NCBI RefSeq assembly: GCF_001559865.1
Contig: NZ_LOHE01000037.1
Coordinates: 1 to 64,000 of the forward strand
Direction: 5' to 3'
Length of the DNA stretch: 64,000 nucleotides
From: Abyssisolibacter fermentans
GTDB taxonomy: Bacteria; Bacillota; Clostridia; Tissierellales; MCWD3
The notes beneath the pieces were generated by a model. That model was not told where the DNA came from. It searched no databases and worked only from the letters and a program-made list of their open reading frames with translations. Below are positions 54,437 to 63,423 of the stretch, in pieces (position 1 is the first letter of the stretch; each line of letters opens with the position of its first letter). A program made the position numbers and the translations under genes.

Positions 54437-55615
54437 ATGGCTACTAGTTTAGCAATAATAATTTTATTAGGACTACTAATAAATAAGTTGTTTGAAAAAT
54501 TAAAACTGCCAGGACTTTTAGGTATGTTGGTTTTAGGAATGATAATAGGACCGTATGGATTAGATTGGCTAGATGTAAATACAATGAAAGCATCTAGTGA
54601 TTTTAGAAAGATTGCATTAATCATTATTTTATTGAGGGCTGGTTTAGGAATAAGTAAAGAAAATCTTAATAAAGTTGGTAAAACTGCAGTTAAAATGAGT
54701 TGTATCCCTGGTATTATAGAAGGCTTCACTATTGCTTTTCTAGCTACAAAAGTATTAGGATTTACATTTATACAGGGTGGTATATTAGGTTTTATAATAG
54801 CAGCAGTATCACCAGCAGTAGTAGTTCCACATATGTTACATTATATTGAAAAAGGTGTTGGCAAAAAGAATAATATTCCAATTTTAATATTAGCAGGTGC
54901 ATCAATAGATGATGTTTTTGCAATTACTATATTTACAACCTTCTTAGGATTATATAGTGGAAAGCATGTAAACATAGGTTTGAAGATATTGAATATTCCT
55001 ATTTCAATAATATTAGGTATAGGGTTAGGAATAGTTGTAGGTTTATTATTAGTAAAACTGTTTAAAAAGTATAGCATACGAGACACTAAAAAAGTGTTAA
55101 TCATTTTAGGTATAGCAATATTGTTTACAACTCTTGAAAATTTATTGAAAAGTAAGCTAGAGATAGCAGCACTGTTAGGTGTAATGGCTATAGGGTTTAT
55201 ACTATTAGAAAAATCACCTGTGCAGGCTAAAAGACTAGCAAGTAAATTTAATAAAATATGGGTTTTTGCAGAAATACTATTATTTGTACTAGTTGGAGCA
55301 GAGGTGAACACAAGTGTTGCTCTTGATTCAGGATTAAAAGGTCTAGTTATTATATTTATTGGTCTAATAGGAAGAAGTATAGGAGTATTAATATCTACAG
55401 CAGGGTCTAAGTTAAGCTTTAAGGAAAGATTATTTTGTGTTATATCATATACACCTAAAGCTACAGTACAGGCAGCAATTGGTGCTAGACCATTAGCATT
55501 AGGTGTTGCAGCAGGTGATGTAATGCTGGCGATAGCAGTGTTGTCAATATTAGTTACAGCACCATTAGGAGCTATAGGTATTAAAGCATCTGCCGAAAGA
55601 TTATTAGATAATTAA
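54437..55615 (+). CDS. CPA-type cation/proton antiporter controlled by fluoride
   Basis: A 392-residue protein with about twelve membrane segments of the Na+/H+ exchanger (CPA) superfamily. INKLFEKLKLPGLLGMLVLGMIIGPYGL is the N-terminal half-helix region. AAVSPAVVVPHML and ILAGASIDDVFAITIFTTFL (the ASIDD segment with paired aspartates) form the ion site, and a second half has SYTPKATVQAAIG. Antiporters of this type are known to lie behind fluoride riboswitches and probably help export fluoride or restore ion balance. AAAGGAGG precedes the ATG. Confidence 0.9.
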   Translation: MATSLAIIILLGLLINKLFEKLKLPGLLGMLVLGMIIGPYGLDWLDVNTMKASSDFRKIALIIILLRAGLGISKENLNKVGKTAVKMSCIPGIIEGFTIAFLATKVLGFTFIQGGILGFIIAAVSPAVVVPHMLHYIEKGVGKKNNIPILILAGASIDDVFAITIFTTFLGLYSGKHVNIGLKILNIPISIILGIGLGIVVGLLLVKLFKKYSIRDTKKVLIILGIAILFTTLENLLKSKLEIAALLGVMAIGFILLEKSPVQAKRLASKFNKIWVFAEILLFVLVGAEVNTSVALDSGLKGLVIIFIGLIGRSIGVLISTAGSKLSFKERLFCVISYTPKATVQAAIGARPLALGVAAGDVMLAIAVLSILVTAPLGAIGIKASAERLLDN

Positions 55616-55667
55616 TTAGATTAGTAAATAGCTCATAATAAGCTATATAGATTAAATGGAGGTTTTT

Positions 55668-56309
55668 ATGAAAGTATTAATGACAGGCTTTGAACCTTTT
55701 GGAGGTGAAAAAATTAATCCTTCTTTTGAGGCAGTAAAAAAGCTAGATGATCAGATAGTTGGGGCACATATAATAAAAGCTGAAATACCAACAGTATTTA
55801 GAAAATCAATTGAAACACTAACAAAAATTATTGAGAAAGAAAAACCTGATATAGTAATATGTGTAGGTCAAGCGGGTGGAAGATGTGATATTACAGTTGA
55901 AAGAGTTGCTATTAATATAGATGATGCAAGAATATCTGATAATGAAGACAATCAACCAATAGATAAAAAAATATATGAAGATGGTAAAAATGCTTATTTC
56001 TCTAATTTACCCATAAAAGCTATGGTTAAAGAAATAAATGATAATTTAATACCTGCAAGTATTTCGAATACTGCTGGAACATTTGTATGCAATCATATTA
56101 TGTATGGACTTTTATATATGATTAATAAAAAATACACTAATATAAAAGGTGGTTTTATACATGTTCCATTTATTCCTGAGCAGGTGATAGGCAAAAAAAA
56201 TGTACCAAGCATGATTCTGGATAATATTGTGAAAGGTTTGAAATGTAGTATAAAAGCTACGGTAGAAAATGAAAAAGATATTATAGTATCTGGCGGTGCG
56301 ATATGTTAA
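55668..56309 (+). CDS. pcp: Pyroglutamyl-peptidase I
   Basis: A 213-residue C15 cysteine peptidase that removes N-terminal pyroglutamate. It starts [22 protein letters not shown]. The glutamate region is [20 protein letters not shown], the catalytic cysteine lies in [19 protein letters not shown] and the histidine in [12 protein letters not shown]. Length is typical. The start at 55668 follows TGGAGGT; an ATG at 55656 overlaps that site. It follows the antiporter gene by about 50 bases and could share its transcript. Confidence 0.93.
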   Translation: MKVLMTGFEPFGGEKINPSFEAVKKLDDQIVGAHIIKAEIPTVFRKSIETLTKIIEKEKPDIVICVGQAGGRCDITVERVAINIDDARISDNEDNQPIDKKIYEDGKNAYFSNLPIKAMVKEINDNLIPASISNTAGTFVCNHIMYGLLYMINKKYTNIKGGFIHVPFIPEQVIGKKNVPSMILDNIVKGLKCSIKATVENEKDIIVSGGAIC

Positions 56310-56529
56310 AATGTAAAACTAAAACATCAAACTACGAGATTTATATTTTCTAGATTTATTAGCAACAAAAACGTTGTATAAAAAAGGGTAACTTATTAGA
56401 ATTATTAGATTTTTGAGTCAAAATCAGTTTGTGATATTGATAATAATTATCCTTTGTAGTAAAATTTATTCTATAGAGTGACTTTTGTTTAATATAAATA
56501 TAATTGAATATTTAAAGGAGATGAAGTAT

Positions 56530-57015
56530 ATGAAGGTTTCAATAGTTTATCATAGTGAGACTGGTAATACAAAAAAAGTTGGAGAGATTATTGCAAAAGG
56601 TGTAAAAAAAGTTGAAGATACTGAGGTTCAATGTATGTCTATTGAGGAAGTGGACAAAGAGTATATAGAAGATTCAGATGTTGTAATATTTGGAACTCCT
56701 ACATATGCTGGATCATATTCATGGCAGATGAAAAAATGGTTGGATACATGCAAGTTAAAATTTGCTGGTAAAATCGGCAGCGTATTTGCTACAGAAAATT
56801 ACTTAGGCGGTGGAGCAGACAATGCTGAACTTGCAATAATATCTGAGCTATTAGTTAAAGGAATGTTTGTATTTTCTGTAGGTTCAAGTAAAGGACAGCC
56901 ATATACACATTTTGGTCCTGTATGTATAAAAGATGGAACAGAGGAACAGAAGGAAAGAGCAGAGATTTTTGGTCAGAGAGTTGCTAAAAGTGCTAAAGAG
57001 TTGATGAATAGATAG
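56530..57015 (+). CDS. Flavodoxin family protein
   Basis: A 161-residue flavodoxin-like protein. The FMN phosphate loop is VYHSETGNTKKVGEIIAKG, and the flavin-side loops are FGTPTYAGSYSWQMKKWLD and FATENYLGGGADNAEL. It resembles the NAD(P)H:quinone reductase (WrbA-like) subgroup more than short electron-carrier flavodoxins. AAAGGAG lies 9 bases before the ATG at 56530, so the open frame starting at 56485 is too long. It is followed by a strong terminator. Confidence 0.88.
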   Translation: MKVSIVYHSETGNTKKVGEIIAKGVKKVEDTEVQCMSIEEVDKEYIEDSDVVIFGTPTYAGSYSWQMKKWLDTCKLKFAGKIGSVFATENYLGGGADNAELAIISELLVKGMFVFSVGSSKGQPYTHFGPVCIKDGTEEQKERAEIFGQRVAKSAKELMNR

Positions 57016-57042
57016 TTTAAAGGATAATGTTTTATGTTTAGG

Positions 57043-57074
57043 GTGTTAAAAATAAAGTGGTTTATTTTTAACAC
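57043..57074 (+). terminator. Terminator after the flavodoxin gene
   Basis: GTGTTAAAAATAAA and TTTATTTTTAACAC form a perfect 14-bp stem with a GTGG loop. Confidence 0.75.
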
Positions 57075-57135
57075 TCATTATTTATATAATAAGAAAGTTC
57101 TACTTTTTTAATAAGAGTTCAAAAAAATTGTTAAA

Positions 57136-57367
57136 ATAGCTAGGGTAAACCTTTGAGGAAAGTATGGCTCAATGTTTTTGTGTTGAAGCTTTTTTAAAGA
57201 TGATTATATTTTTCTGATTATATAAAGATGAAAAAATAATGGCATCAATGTCGTGGTCAAAAAATGTCATGTAGCTTCTAAAGGATTTGATTGTTTGATT
57301 TCTTTAGGTGAGTTTAGTGAATTTGTTGGTTGAAATAGTTATTAGAGCAGTTGGTTACGGTTTGATT
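57136..57367. repeat. Large multi-hairpin repeat, copy B (shortened)
   Basis: Matches copy A at 53399 in CTAGGGTAAA.CTTTGAGG, TGGCTCAATGTTTTTG, GATTATATAAAGATGAAAAAAT, GGCATCAATGTCGTGGTCAA, AAAATGTCATGTAGCTTCTAAA and the tail GAATTTGTTGGTTGAAATAGTT. The 16-bp hairpin is less perfect here and the central 170 bases are missing. Confidence 0.65.
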
Positions 57368-57513
57368 AGAGTAGATGCGATTAGAAAAAATATATATGAG
57401 AACCCTATTTTTAACGCGGCGTAAGCCGCTTTTGTACTTGATGTTTATAATAATAATATATAGTTTGTATGTAGTTGCGTTGTCAATTTTATTTTTTTCA
57501 TTCATTGAGATTA

Positions 57514-57541
57514 TTGACAAAATGCTTTATTGTGTTAAAAT
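57514..57541 (+). promoter_or_regulatory. Probable sigma-A promoter of the SLC13-type transporter
   Basis: TTGACA (57514-57519) and TAAAAT (57536-57541) are 16 bases apart, 50 bases before the gene. A GCGGC-GTAA-GCCGC hairpin lies further upstream at 57415-57428. Confidence 0.5.
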
Positions 57542-57591
57542 TCAATGTGTGAATTTAAAAGACAATACATCTTCGTTGGGAGGACATTAAA

Positions 57592-58938
57592 ATGCAAGGC
57601 ATTATTAAAAAACCAAAAACACTTATATTTACAATTTTATTTGCTATATTTTCAATAGCATTTTTGCCATTTGAAACAAATATGAAATTTGCTACGGTAA
57701 TATGTTTTGTAGCTCTTATATTATGGGGGTTAAATGCGGTAAATAATAGTGTAATAGCTTGTGCTTTTTTGTTAAGTTGTCTTGTGTTTAATTTAGCACC
57801 TAGTAGCATAGTATTTAGATTTCCAATGACTGAGAATTTTTATCTTATAATATTATCGTATCTTATAAGTTATGTAGTAACATCAACTGGAACAGCCAAG
57901 GTATTTTCACGTAAAATAATGAATAAAATGGCAACTACACCTGTAAGACTTGTACTTTTTTCATATGTAGCAGGTTTTCTTTTGATATTTTTCATTCCCC
58001 AACCTTTTCCAAGAGTAATACTTCTGACAGCTTTTTATAAAGAGTTCTTATCAAAACAAGATATCTCCAATACTTCCAAAAGCATTCTCTTTTTTAGCAT
58101 ATTTACTGCATCAACTTTTACTTCAATGTTTTTTATAAATGCTGACACTCTTTTAAATTATGTAGTCGTAAAATTGGCTGGAGCAAATATTAATTGGGAG
58201 CAATGGGCTATATATATGAGTATACCAACAATTGTATGTTGTATAGTAACATTCTTTCTATTTTTAATTATTTTTAAAAAGGAATTATTTATAAATTCTT
58301 TTTCAACAGCAAATATTAAAATATCTCAACCTCTCAGTAAACAGCAAAAGAAGGCTCTAATCGTCTGCTTTATTATATTAATTGGATTTGCTACTCAAAG
58401 CATACACAATCTTAATGCTGTTTTTATATTAGGCATAGGAGTAGTTATAAGTGTTATGCTTAAATTAATCAGAATAGACAGTATAAAGAGTATCAATTGG
58501 AGCTTGCTATTATTTTTTACCGCTGCTTTTTCGGTTGGTGGTGTGTTAAATCATTGTGGTTTTGCCAAGATGCTTGCTGATTGGTTGATTACACTTATGC
58601 CAGAATCTAATGGAAACCTTGCGATTATTTTTTTAACTTTAATAACACTTATACTCAATTTTCTTTTAGGAAGTGCTGTTACAACTTCATCTGTAGTAAT
58701 ACCAACAATTTCGCATATAGGAATTTTTGCTACTCAAAATACTTTGTGTTTATTTGTATACACTATAGTAAGTGTTCAATATGTTTTGCCTTTCCACCAT
58801 GCTACAATTATGGTAGGATACTCTGAAGGTCTATATGATACTAAAACAATAGCTAAATACGGTATCTTTCTTACTTTGTTTACTTTTATCTTGATACTGT
58901 TTGTATGTATTCCTTGGTGGAATCTTGTAATGAGATAG
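57592..58938 (+). CDS. SLC13/DASS-type anion transporter
   Basis: A 448-residue protein with about eleven hydrophobic segments. It resembles the divalent anion:sodium symporter family (CitT/DASS), with FIPQPFPRVILLTAFY, a mid ASTFTSMFFINADTL, SWSLLLFFTAAFSVGG-like SINWSLLLFFTAAFSVGGVL and GSAVTTSSVVIPTISHIG near the second substrate loop. The SNT motifs of classical members are altered, so the substrate (a dicarboxylate or similar) is uncertain. GGGAGGAC precedes the ATG. A single gene with its own terminator. Confidence 0.78.
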   Translation: MQGIIKKPKTLIFTILFAIFSIAFLPFETNMKFATVICFVALILWGLNAVNNSVIACAFLLSCLVFNLAPSSIVFRFPMTENFYLIILSYLISYVVTSTGTAKVFSRKIMNKMATTPVRLVLFSYVAGFLLIFFIPQPFPRVILLTAFYKEFLSKQDISNTSKSILFFSIFTASTFTSMFFINADTLLNYVVVKLAGANINWEQWAIYMSIPTIVCCIVTFFLFLIIFKKELFINSFSTANIKISQPLSKQQKKALIVCFIILIGFATQSIHNLNAVFILGIGVVISVMLKLIRIDSIKSINWSLLLFFTAAFSVGGVLNHCGFAKMLADWLITLMPESNGNLAIIFLTLITLILNFLLGSAVTTSSVVIPTISHIGIFATQNTLCLFVYTIVSVQYVLPFHHATIMVGYSEGLYDTKTIAKYGIFLTLFTFILILFVCIPWWNLVMR

Positions 58939-59330
58939 ATATATTGTACACTGAATTGTGAATTTAGGATTAATATTTAACACAAATAATAAAAAGATTA
59001 AAGCTAGGTGTGCTGATTTTGTCAGCTGAGGCATATTTAGGAGCGGGTAAGAGTTTTTTTATAACGATATCAAAAGGGAGTATTTTAACATTATAAAGAT
59101 TGAAAAAATACTCCCTTTTCCGAGTAAAAAAATCACAAATCTATTCATTATTATGTTATAGTCTAATGTGTAATAAATAAACAATCTGTAAGTATAACTT
59201 ATCTACTATTTAGAAGATTTTCATACTAAATATTTATCTCCTCTAACCAATTTTCTAATTAGCAAATTTATAAATTAATTGTATAGTAGCATAATTGTCA
59301 CAATTGCATTATGTATACAAAACTGCTGTT
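58939..59330. other. Intergenic region with terminator
   Basis: Apart from the terminator at 59072-59119 no feature was recognised. Both flanking genes end here (convergent). Confidence 0.5.
59072..59119. terminator. Strong terminator, convergent gene ends
   Basis: AAAAGGGAGTATTTT and AAAATACTCCCTTTT form a perfect 15-bp stem. A and T runs on the two sides allow use by both strands. Confidence 0.82.
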
Positions 59331-59903
59331 TTATTTATTTATCCCAGAAATGTAATACATATCACTATTATCAACCGTTTTATTTATTTTGAAGTATTTA
59401 CTCATAATTTCAGCGGTAACCTCTACAGGAGGTAATTTATCATTTTTTGTATTTTCATTTTCTCTATGAACAGAGTTAATAGCTTCTTTGCTCTGAGAAT
59501 GAGCAATGACAATTTTTCCATCTTCATTTAACATTGATTTTAAGTGTGAAAATAAAGCATCTTTATCCTGAAAATGAGGATAAACAGAATATAAAAATAT
59601 GTAATCAAAACCTGATTCTTTTAATTGATGTACGTCTATATTAGTAAATTTCACTCTATTGTCATTATACTTTGTTTTTGCTATAGCTATCATATTTTCA
59701 GATATATCAACAGCATGTATATGAGATGGTGATTTTTCTAGTAAATATTTTATTAGTACACCTGTTCCAGTTCCTATATCCAAAATCCTAGCATTTGGTT
59801 TTATTTCAGATAACTCTATTATTTTAGTAAGCTTGTTTTTATCATGTATACTTATTTCATCCCATTTATGAGCAAGATCATTAAAAAACTTTCTATTATC
59901 CAT
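59331..59903 (-). CDS. Class I SAM-dependent methyltransferase coupled to an ECF S component
   Basis: A 190-residue methyltransferase. ARILDIGTGTGVLIKYLLE is motif I, IHAVDISENMIAIAKTKY follows and FDYIFLYSVYPHFQDKDALF the core. Its start overlaps the end of the ECF S component gene by 8 bases, so the two are translated together. This suggests that it modifies, or helps use, the vitamin or metabolite that the ECF protein imports. No other partner lies nearby. Confidence 0.86.
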   Translation of the reverse strand: MDNRKFFNDLAHKWDEISIHDKNKLTKIIELSEIKPNARILDIGTGTGVLIKYLLEKSPSHIHAVDISENMIAIAKTKYNDNRVKFTNIDVHQLKESGFDYIFLYSVYPHFQDKDALFSHLKSMLNEDGKIVIAHSQSKEAINSVHRENENTKNDKLPPVEVTAEIMSKYFKINKTVDNSDMYYISGINK

Positions 59904-60420
59904 GAATTTTCATCCCCAATCTATTTTGTTCTAAAACTTTAACAATTAATGGAATGATTATGAGCTGAATTATTATACCAGGTATAGCTTTAATGAAGGA
60001 CGCAGTTAAAAACCCTTTTAATACAAAGCCATTACCTCCAAATGTTAATAGTATAAAATTAATAAAACCTGAAACAGCTCTACCACATAACATTGATATT
60101 ATTAAAGCTGCAAATACATTTAGTTTTCTGTTTTTAAATAGGTATCCAGTTAAATAACCATATACAGCTAATTCAAATGCCATTGCTATAGCTGTTGGAT
60201 AAGCAGGCGGCATACCTGTTATAGCTGAATTTAATAATGGAGTAATAAATCCTATTAATAAACCTGTTTTTGCACCCATAATAAAGCCACATAGTAAAAC
60301 TGGTATATGCATTGGTAAGAGTATAGGACCTGCAATTCCTGTTAAATGAAAAACATATGGTAAAATTAAACCTAAAGCTAAAAAGATACTAGAAGTTGTC
60401 AATTCTTGTGTTTTATTCAT
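59896..60420 (-). CDS. ECF transporter S component
   Basis: A 174-residue membrane protein with six likely segments. LTTSSIFLALGLILPYVFHLTG holds the N-terminal T-subunit contact region. GPILLPMHIPVLLCGFIMGAKTGLLIG is characteristic of one group of clostridial ECF S proteins of unassigned substrate. The ATPase and T genes are elsewhere. AAGGAGATG precedes the ATG. It overlaps the methyltransferase gene. A terminator-like hairpin far upstream (60585-60611) suggests a regulated leader. Confidence 0.84.
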   Translation of the reverse strand: MNKTQELTTSSIFLALGLILPYVFHLTGIAGPILLPMHIPVLLCGFIMGAKTGLLIGFITPLLNSAITGMPPAYPTAIAMAFELAVYGYLTGYLFKNRKLNVFAALIISMLCGRAVSGFINFILLTFGGNGFVLKGFLTASFIKAIPGIIIQLIIIPLIVKVLEQNRLGMKIHG

Positions 60421-60509
60421 ATAATCATCTCCTTAATAAAGAACAAATCTTAATTTTATACAGATTATTCATGTTAAAGCTCTACAATAATATAATTTTG
60501 TTTCAATCA

Positions 60510-60535
60510 GGTGGGTAAGAGTCCACTGATTTTTT
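60510..60535. other. Hairpin in the ECF gene leader
   Basis: ATCAG-GTGG and CCAC-TGAT pair around GTAAGAGT. A T run follows on the plus strand. On the minus strand it lies about 90 bases before the ECF gene. Confidence 0.4.
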
Positions 60536-60584
60536 TAAAATGTAAAGCTAAAGCTAGTTTACTGAACTTATATTAAATAATAAA

Positions 60585-60611
60585 AAGGTAGGGCAAAATT
60601 AGCCCTACCTT
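60585..60611 (-). terminator. Strong leftward terminator about 165 bases before the ECF gene
   Basis: AAGGTAGGGC and GCCCTACCTT form a perfect 10-bp stem. On the minus strand TTTTATTATT follows. No minus-strand gene lies between here and 60964, so it may belong to an attenuated leader of the ECF gene or end a small RNA. Confidence 0.65.
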
Positions 60612-60629
60612 CGTGGTAAGAATATCTCT

Positions 60630-60680
60630 CTTATAACACGTGGGAAATTATAAACTTAGTAAGATTATAATTTCCTTTAT
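60630..60680. repeat. Dispersed repeat with hairpin
   Basis: CTTATAACAC..GGGAAATTATAAACTTA resembles 6860-6902. GGAAATTATAA and TTATAATTTCC form a perfect 11-bp hairpin at 60648-60676. Confidence 0.5.
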
Positions 60681-60964
60681 GTTTTTTAAAAATTAATTAA
60701 ATTGAAGATTTGTTTTCATATTAGTCTTGTCTACAAGAACATTATAAACTTATATACTGATATTTTCAATATATTTTTGAAAATTAGTCTTGTGGTCTTA
60801 GTATAATATATTACTCTTTATATTTATTCGATTTACAAAATAAAATTAACCAAAAAGAGAAAATTAAACAAGAATTGTATTAAAAATAGGCTAATATCCA
60901 ATTATTTTACATTGAAATTGAATCCTACAGATGTTAAGGTATTATTAGTGAAAGGAGGAATACT

Positions 60965-61924
60965 ATGAGGAAAATTTTAGCTGTATTTGTACTTGTTTGT
61001 ATTCTTGTGAGTGCCTCCTATTCATTTGGCAACTCATATGTGATGCATACAGCTAAGAACGGTGATTCTTATTGGAAAATTGCAAATCAATATGGTGTAG
61101 AGTTATCTAAGCTGCAAAATATGAATCAATTCTATGGTGACATGTTATATGAAGGCAAGCTGGTAAAAGTTAAACCATCTAATAAAACCATCAATCTTAA
61201 GGTTAATGGAAAGCTTATCTCACCTGATCAATTTCCATATTTAGAAAATAACAGAGTATATGTTCCAATCCGTATAATATCAGAAGCTCTTAATGCTGAT
61301 ATAATATCATGGGACAAAACAAATAAAACTGCTATTATTCAAAAAAACGGACAAACTATTTCTCTTCCTTTATGGTCTGACACTGCTCAAATTGACGGAC
61401 AGTATGTAAAGCTTGATGCCCCAATTAATGTGTACAATGGAAGAACTTTCGTTCCAGTACGATTTTTATGCAAAGCTTTTGATATAGATGTAAATTGGGA
61501 TAGCAAAAATTACACTGTTCAGATTGATACAAAAAGCACATATAATGAAATAACAAATTCTGATGATTTATATTGGTTATCTAGAATAATACATGCAGAA
61601 GCAGGTGGAGAGCCTTTTGAAGGAAAGGTAGCAGTAGGTAATGTTATTCTTAATAGGAAAAAGAGTTCAGAATTTCCTAACACGATAAAGGAAGTTGTTT
61701 TTGATAAAGAGGGAGGTTATTATCAATTTTCTCCTGTTTTAAATGGTTCGATAAATAATACACCATCACAAGAAAGTATAAATGCTGCAAAGAAAGTTCT
61801 GGAAGGCTATGACAATATAGGAGATTGTCTATATTTTTTAAATCCATCTAAATCAACAAATAATTGGATTACGAATAATAAAACATTTTATAAAATAATA
61901 GGGTTACATCATTTTTATATTTAA
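60965..61924 (+). CDS. LysM, stalk-domain and SleB-type cell-wall hydrolase
   Basis: A 319-residue exported protein. Signal peptide KILAVFVLVCILVSASYSFG; LysM (about 23-72; MHTAKNGDSYWKIANQYGVE) for peptidoglycan binding; copper-amine-oxidase-N-like stalk domain (about 78-190; INLKVNGKLI, NRVYVPIRIISEAL, RTFVPVRFLCKAF); then Hydrolase_2/SleB (about 203-319) with the catalytic glutamate in RIIHAEAGGEPFEGKVAVGN. SleB-type enzymes are lytic transglycosylases active on spore cortex or cell wall. The end GLHHFYI is complete. AAAGGAGGA precedes the ATG. Monocistronic. Confidence 0.9.
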   Translation: MRKILAVFVLVCILVSASYSFGNSYVMHTAKNGDSYWKIANQYGVELSKLQNMNQFYGDMLYEGKLVKVKPSNKTINLKVNGKLISPDQFPYLENNRVYVPIRIISEALNADIISWDKTNKTAIIQKNGQTISLPLWSDTAQIDGQYVKLDAPINVYNGRTFVPVRFLCKAFDIDVNWDSKNYTVQIDTKSTYNEITNSDDLYWLSRIIHAEAGGEPFEGKVAVGNVILNRKKSSEFPNTIKEVVFDKEGGYYQFSPVLNGSINNTPSQESINAAKKVLEGYDNIGDCLYFLNPSKSTNNWITNNKTFYKIIGLHHFYI

Positions 61925-61952
61925 TTTGACATAAAATATAGCTTATATCAAC

Positions 61953-61992
61953 AATCTCTGATTATTCATATAACTATGAACAATCAGAGATT
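61953..61992 (+). terminator. Terminator-like hairpin after the SleB-type gene
   Basis: AATCTCTGATTATTCATA and TATGAACAATCAGAGATT pair in 17 of 18 positions around TAAC. It carries the recurrent CTGATTATTCATA sequence. No T run, so it may act through structure alone. Confidence 0.6.
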
Positions 61993-61998
61993 ATGTAA

Positions 61999-62042
61999 GT
62001 GATGTTTCAAAATCGATGAAATTGACAATTTTGGAGCATCAC
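61999..62042 (-). terminator. Hairpin at the end of the permease operon
   Basis: GTGATG..CAAAAT pairs with ATTTTG..CATCAC, directly at the stop of the permease gene on the minus strand. Confidence 0.55.
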
Positions 62043-62570
62043 TTATTTTTCTTCTATAACTTCAGGTATATCTAGGTTTCTATTGTTAAGTAGCTTTTCT
62101 ATTAATATTGAAGTTATAATTATAAGTGGTAGAGATACGACCCATCTAATAATTGAAAATTTTACCCCTACGAATGTTACTTCAAAAACTGTCATAGGTA
62201 TTCTACATACACCAGCAGCACCTAAATAGGTGAGTACTACTGTTAATCTTGCTCCTTTTTTATATAAAGAATGAGCTAAAGGAAGTGTTGCAAAAATACC
62301 ACCAACTGTTGTGCAGGATAATGCTATAGCCCAAAAGTATCCTTCTATACCAGATGAAGTTCCTAAATGCTTTTCTACAGTTTCTCGTTTAACCCATACC
62401 TCGAATAATCCTATTAATATAAAAGCAAATGGGAGTATTTTAATCATATCTAATGCAAATAAATAAAAATTATAGCTGATTTTCACTCCAGGTTCGTATT
62501 TAAATAATAATGATACAATTATGAATACAGAGTAAGCTATAAATAATATAAGCTTTTTTTTCTTTACCAT
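62043..62570 (-). CDS. Split permease (PF03773/ArsP type), second half
   Basis: A 175-residue protein with about four or five hydrophobic segments. MIKILPFAFILIGLFEVWVKRETVEKHLG and SCTTVGGIFATLPLAHSLYKKGA match one half of the PF03773 permease family, which has been linked to export of arsenic compounds or other ions. Its start overlaps the first-half gene by 7 bases, so the two halves are probably made together and form one transporter. Two-gene versions of this permease with an ArsR regulator are known in clostridia. Confidence 0.75.
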   Translation of the reverse strand: MVKKKKLILFIAYSVFIIVSLLFKYEPGVKISYNFYLFALDMIKILPFAFILIGLFEVWVKRETVEKHLGTSSGIEGYFWAIALSCTTVGGIFATLPLAHSLYKKGARLTVVLTYLGAAGVCRIPMTVFEVTFVGVKFSIIRWVVSLPLIIITSILIEKLLNNRNLDIPEVIEEK

Positions 62571-63052
62571 ATTATAACCTCCCCATAAGCTAGTCCAATA
62601 ATTAATGCAAGAATTAATACAATTACATAACTAAAGATATTTCTAACAATAGTAAGTTTACTACCAAAGTATTTTTTTTCTACTGGGTAAGTAATTATAC
62701 CAACCATCATAAGAGAAGTTGTAAAGGAAGCAATTACACAATATTTAATACCTTTACTGAGAAGTACCTTAGCTAATGGAAAAGCAATAAAACCTGGCAT
62801 TAATGAAATAGAACCTAATAAAGAAGCAATTAGTGCTCCACTCAAGATGTTTTCTTCACCTAGGTATTTAGCAATCATAGCATCAGGTACTAGATATAGT
62901 ACTATAGATACCATAATTAGCATAGTAAGAAAAGCAGGTAGAATATTCTTTAGTTTTTTTAATGCTATTTTAAGTGCTTTTTTTGTTTTTTTCTTGTCTG
63001 CTATGTAAGAAACTAATAACATAACAATTACAAGTACATAAAATATAGTCAT
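62564..63052 (-). CDS. Split permease (PF03773/ArsP type), first half
   Basis: A 162-residue membrane protein with about five hydrophobic segments. LKKLKNILPAFLTMLIMVSIVLYLVPDAMI and GSISLMPGFIAFPLAKVLLSKGI correspond to the LGSISLxPxFIAFPLA signature of the family. Its ATG shares the A with the ArsR stop (TAATG), so translation is coupled. Substrate unknown, possibly an arsenical or metal. Confidence 0.77.
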   Translation of the reverse strand: MTIFYVLVIVMLLVSYIADKKKTKKALKIALKKLKNILPAFLTMLIMVSIVLYLVPDAMIAKYLGEENILSGALIASLLGSISLMPGFIAFPLAKVLLSKGIKYCVIASFTTSLMMVGIITYPVEKKYFGSKLTIVRNIFSYVIVLILALIIGLAYGEVIIW

Positions 63053-63405
63053 TATTTATCACCACAATAATATTTATTTTTTCCAGAGCATATGTGTTTG
63101 CAATTACCAGAAATATCAAGTATAGCTCTCATTTCATCACTAATTTGTAAATTTCCTAGCAAAAACTCACTCATTTGTTTTAGCTCTGTTTCTTGAATTG
63201 TATATAGAGTAAAATAGCTGATTTTTTCACCGTGTATCAAATTGGCATTTTTTAAAATTTTTAAATGTTGAGAAACTGCTGATTCGGAGATATTTAATCT
63301 TTTTGCTATGCATTTTGAGCATATCTTTTTTTTAGAAATTAAAATAAATATCTTAAATCTGGTTTCATCTCCTAGTGCTTTAAATTTAGCTACCATGTCT
63401 TTCAT
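63052..63405 (-). CDS. ArsR-family metalloregulator
   Basis: A 117-residue winged-helix repressor. KFKALGDETRFKIFILISKKKICSKCIAKRL and SESAVSQHLKILKNANLIHG are the ArsR core. Cysteines are at KKKICSKCIAK (helix region used by ArsR/CadC sensors) and in the tail (CKHICSGKNKYYCGDK), so metal or metalloid sensing is likely. The ATG at 63405 follows AGAGGTATG. It overlaps the promoter's operator and leads the permease operon. Confidence 0.9.
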   Translation of the reverse strand: MKDMVAKFKALGDETRFKIFILISKKKICSKCIAKRLNISESAVSQHLKILKNANLIHGEKISYFTLYTIQETELKQMSEFLLGNLQISDEMRAILDISGNCKHICSGKNKYYCGDK

Positions 63406-63423
63406 AAACATACCTCTAATCAA

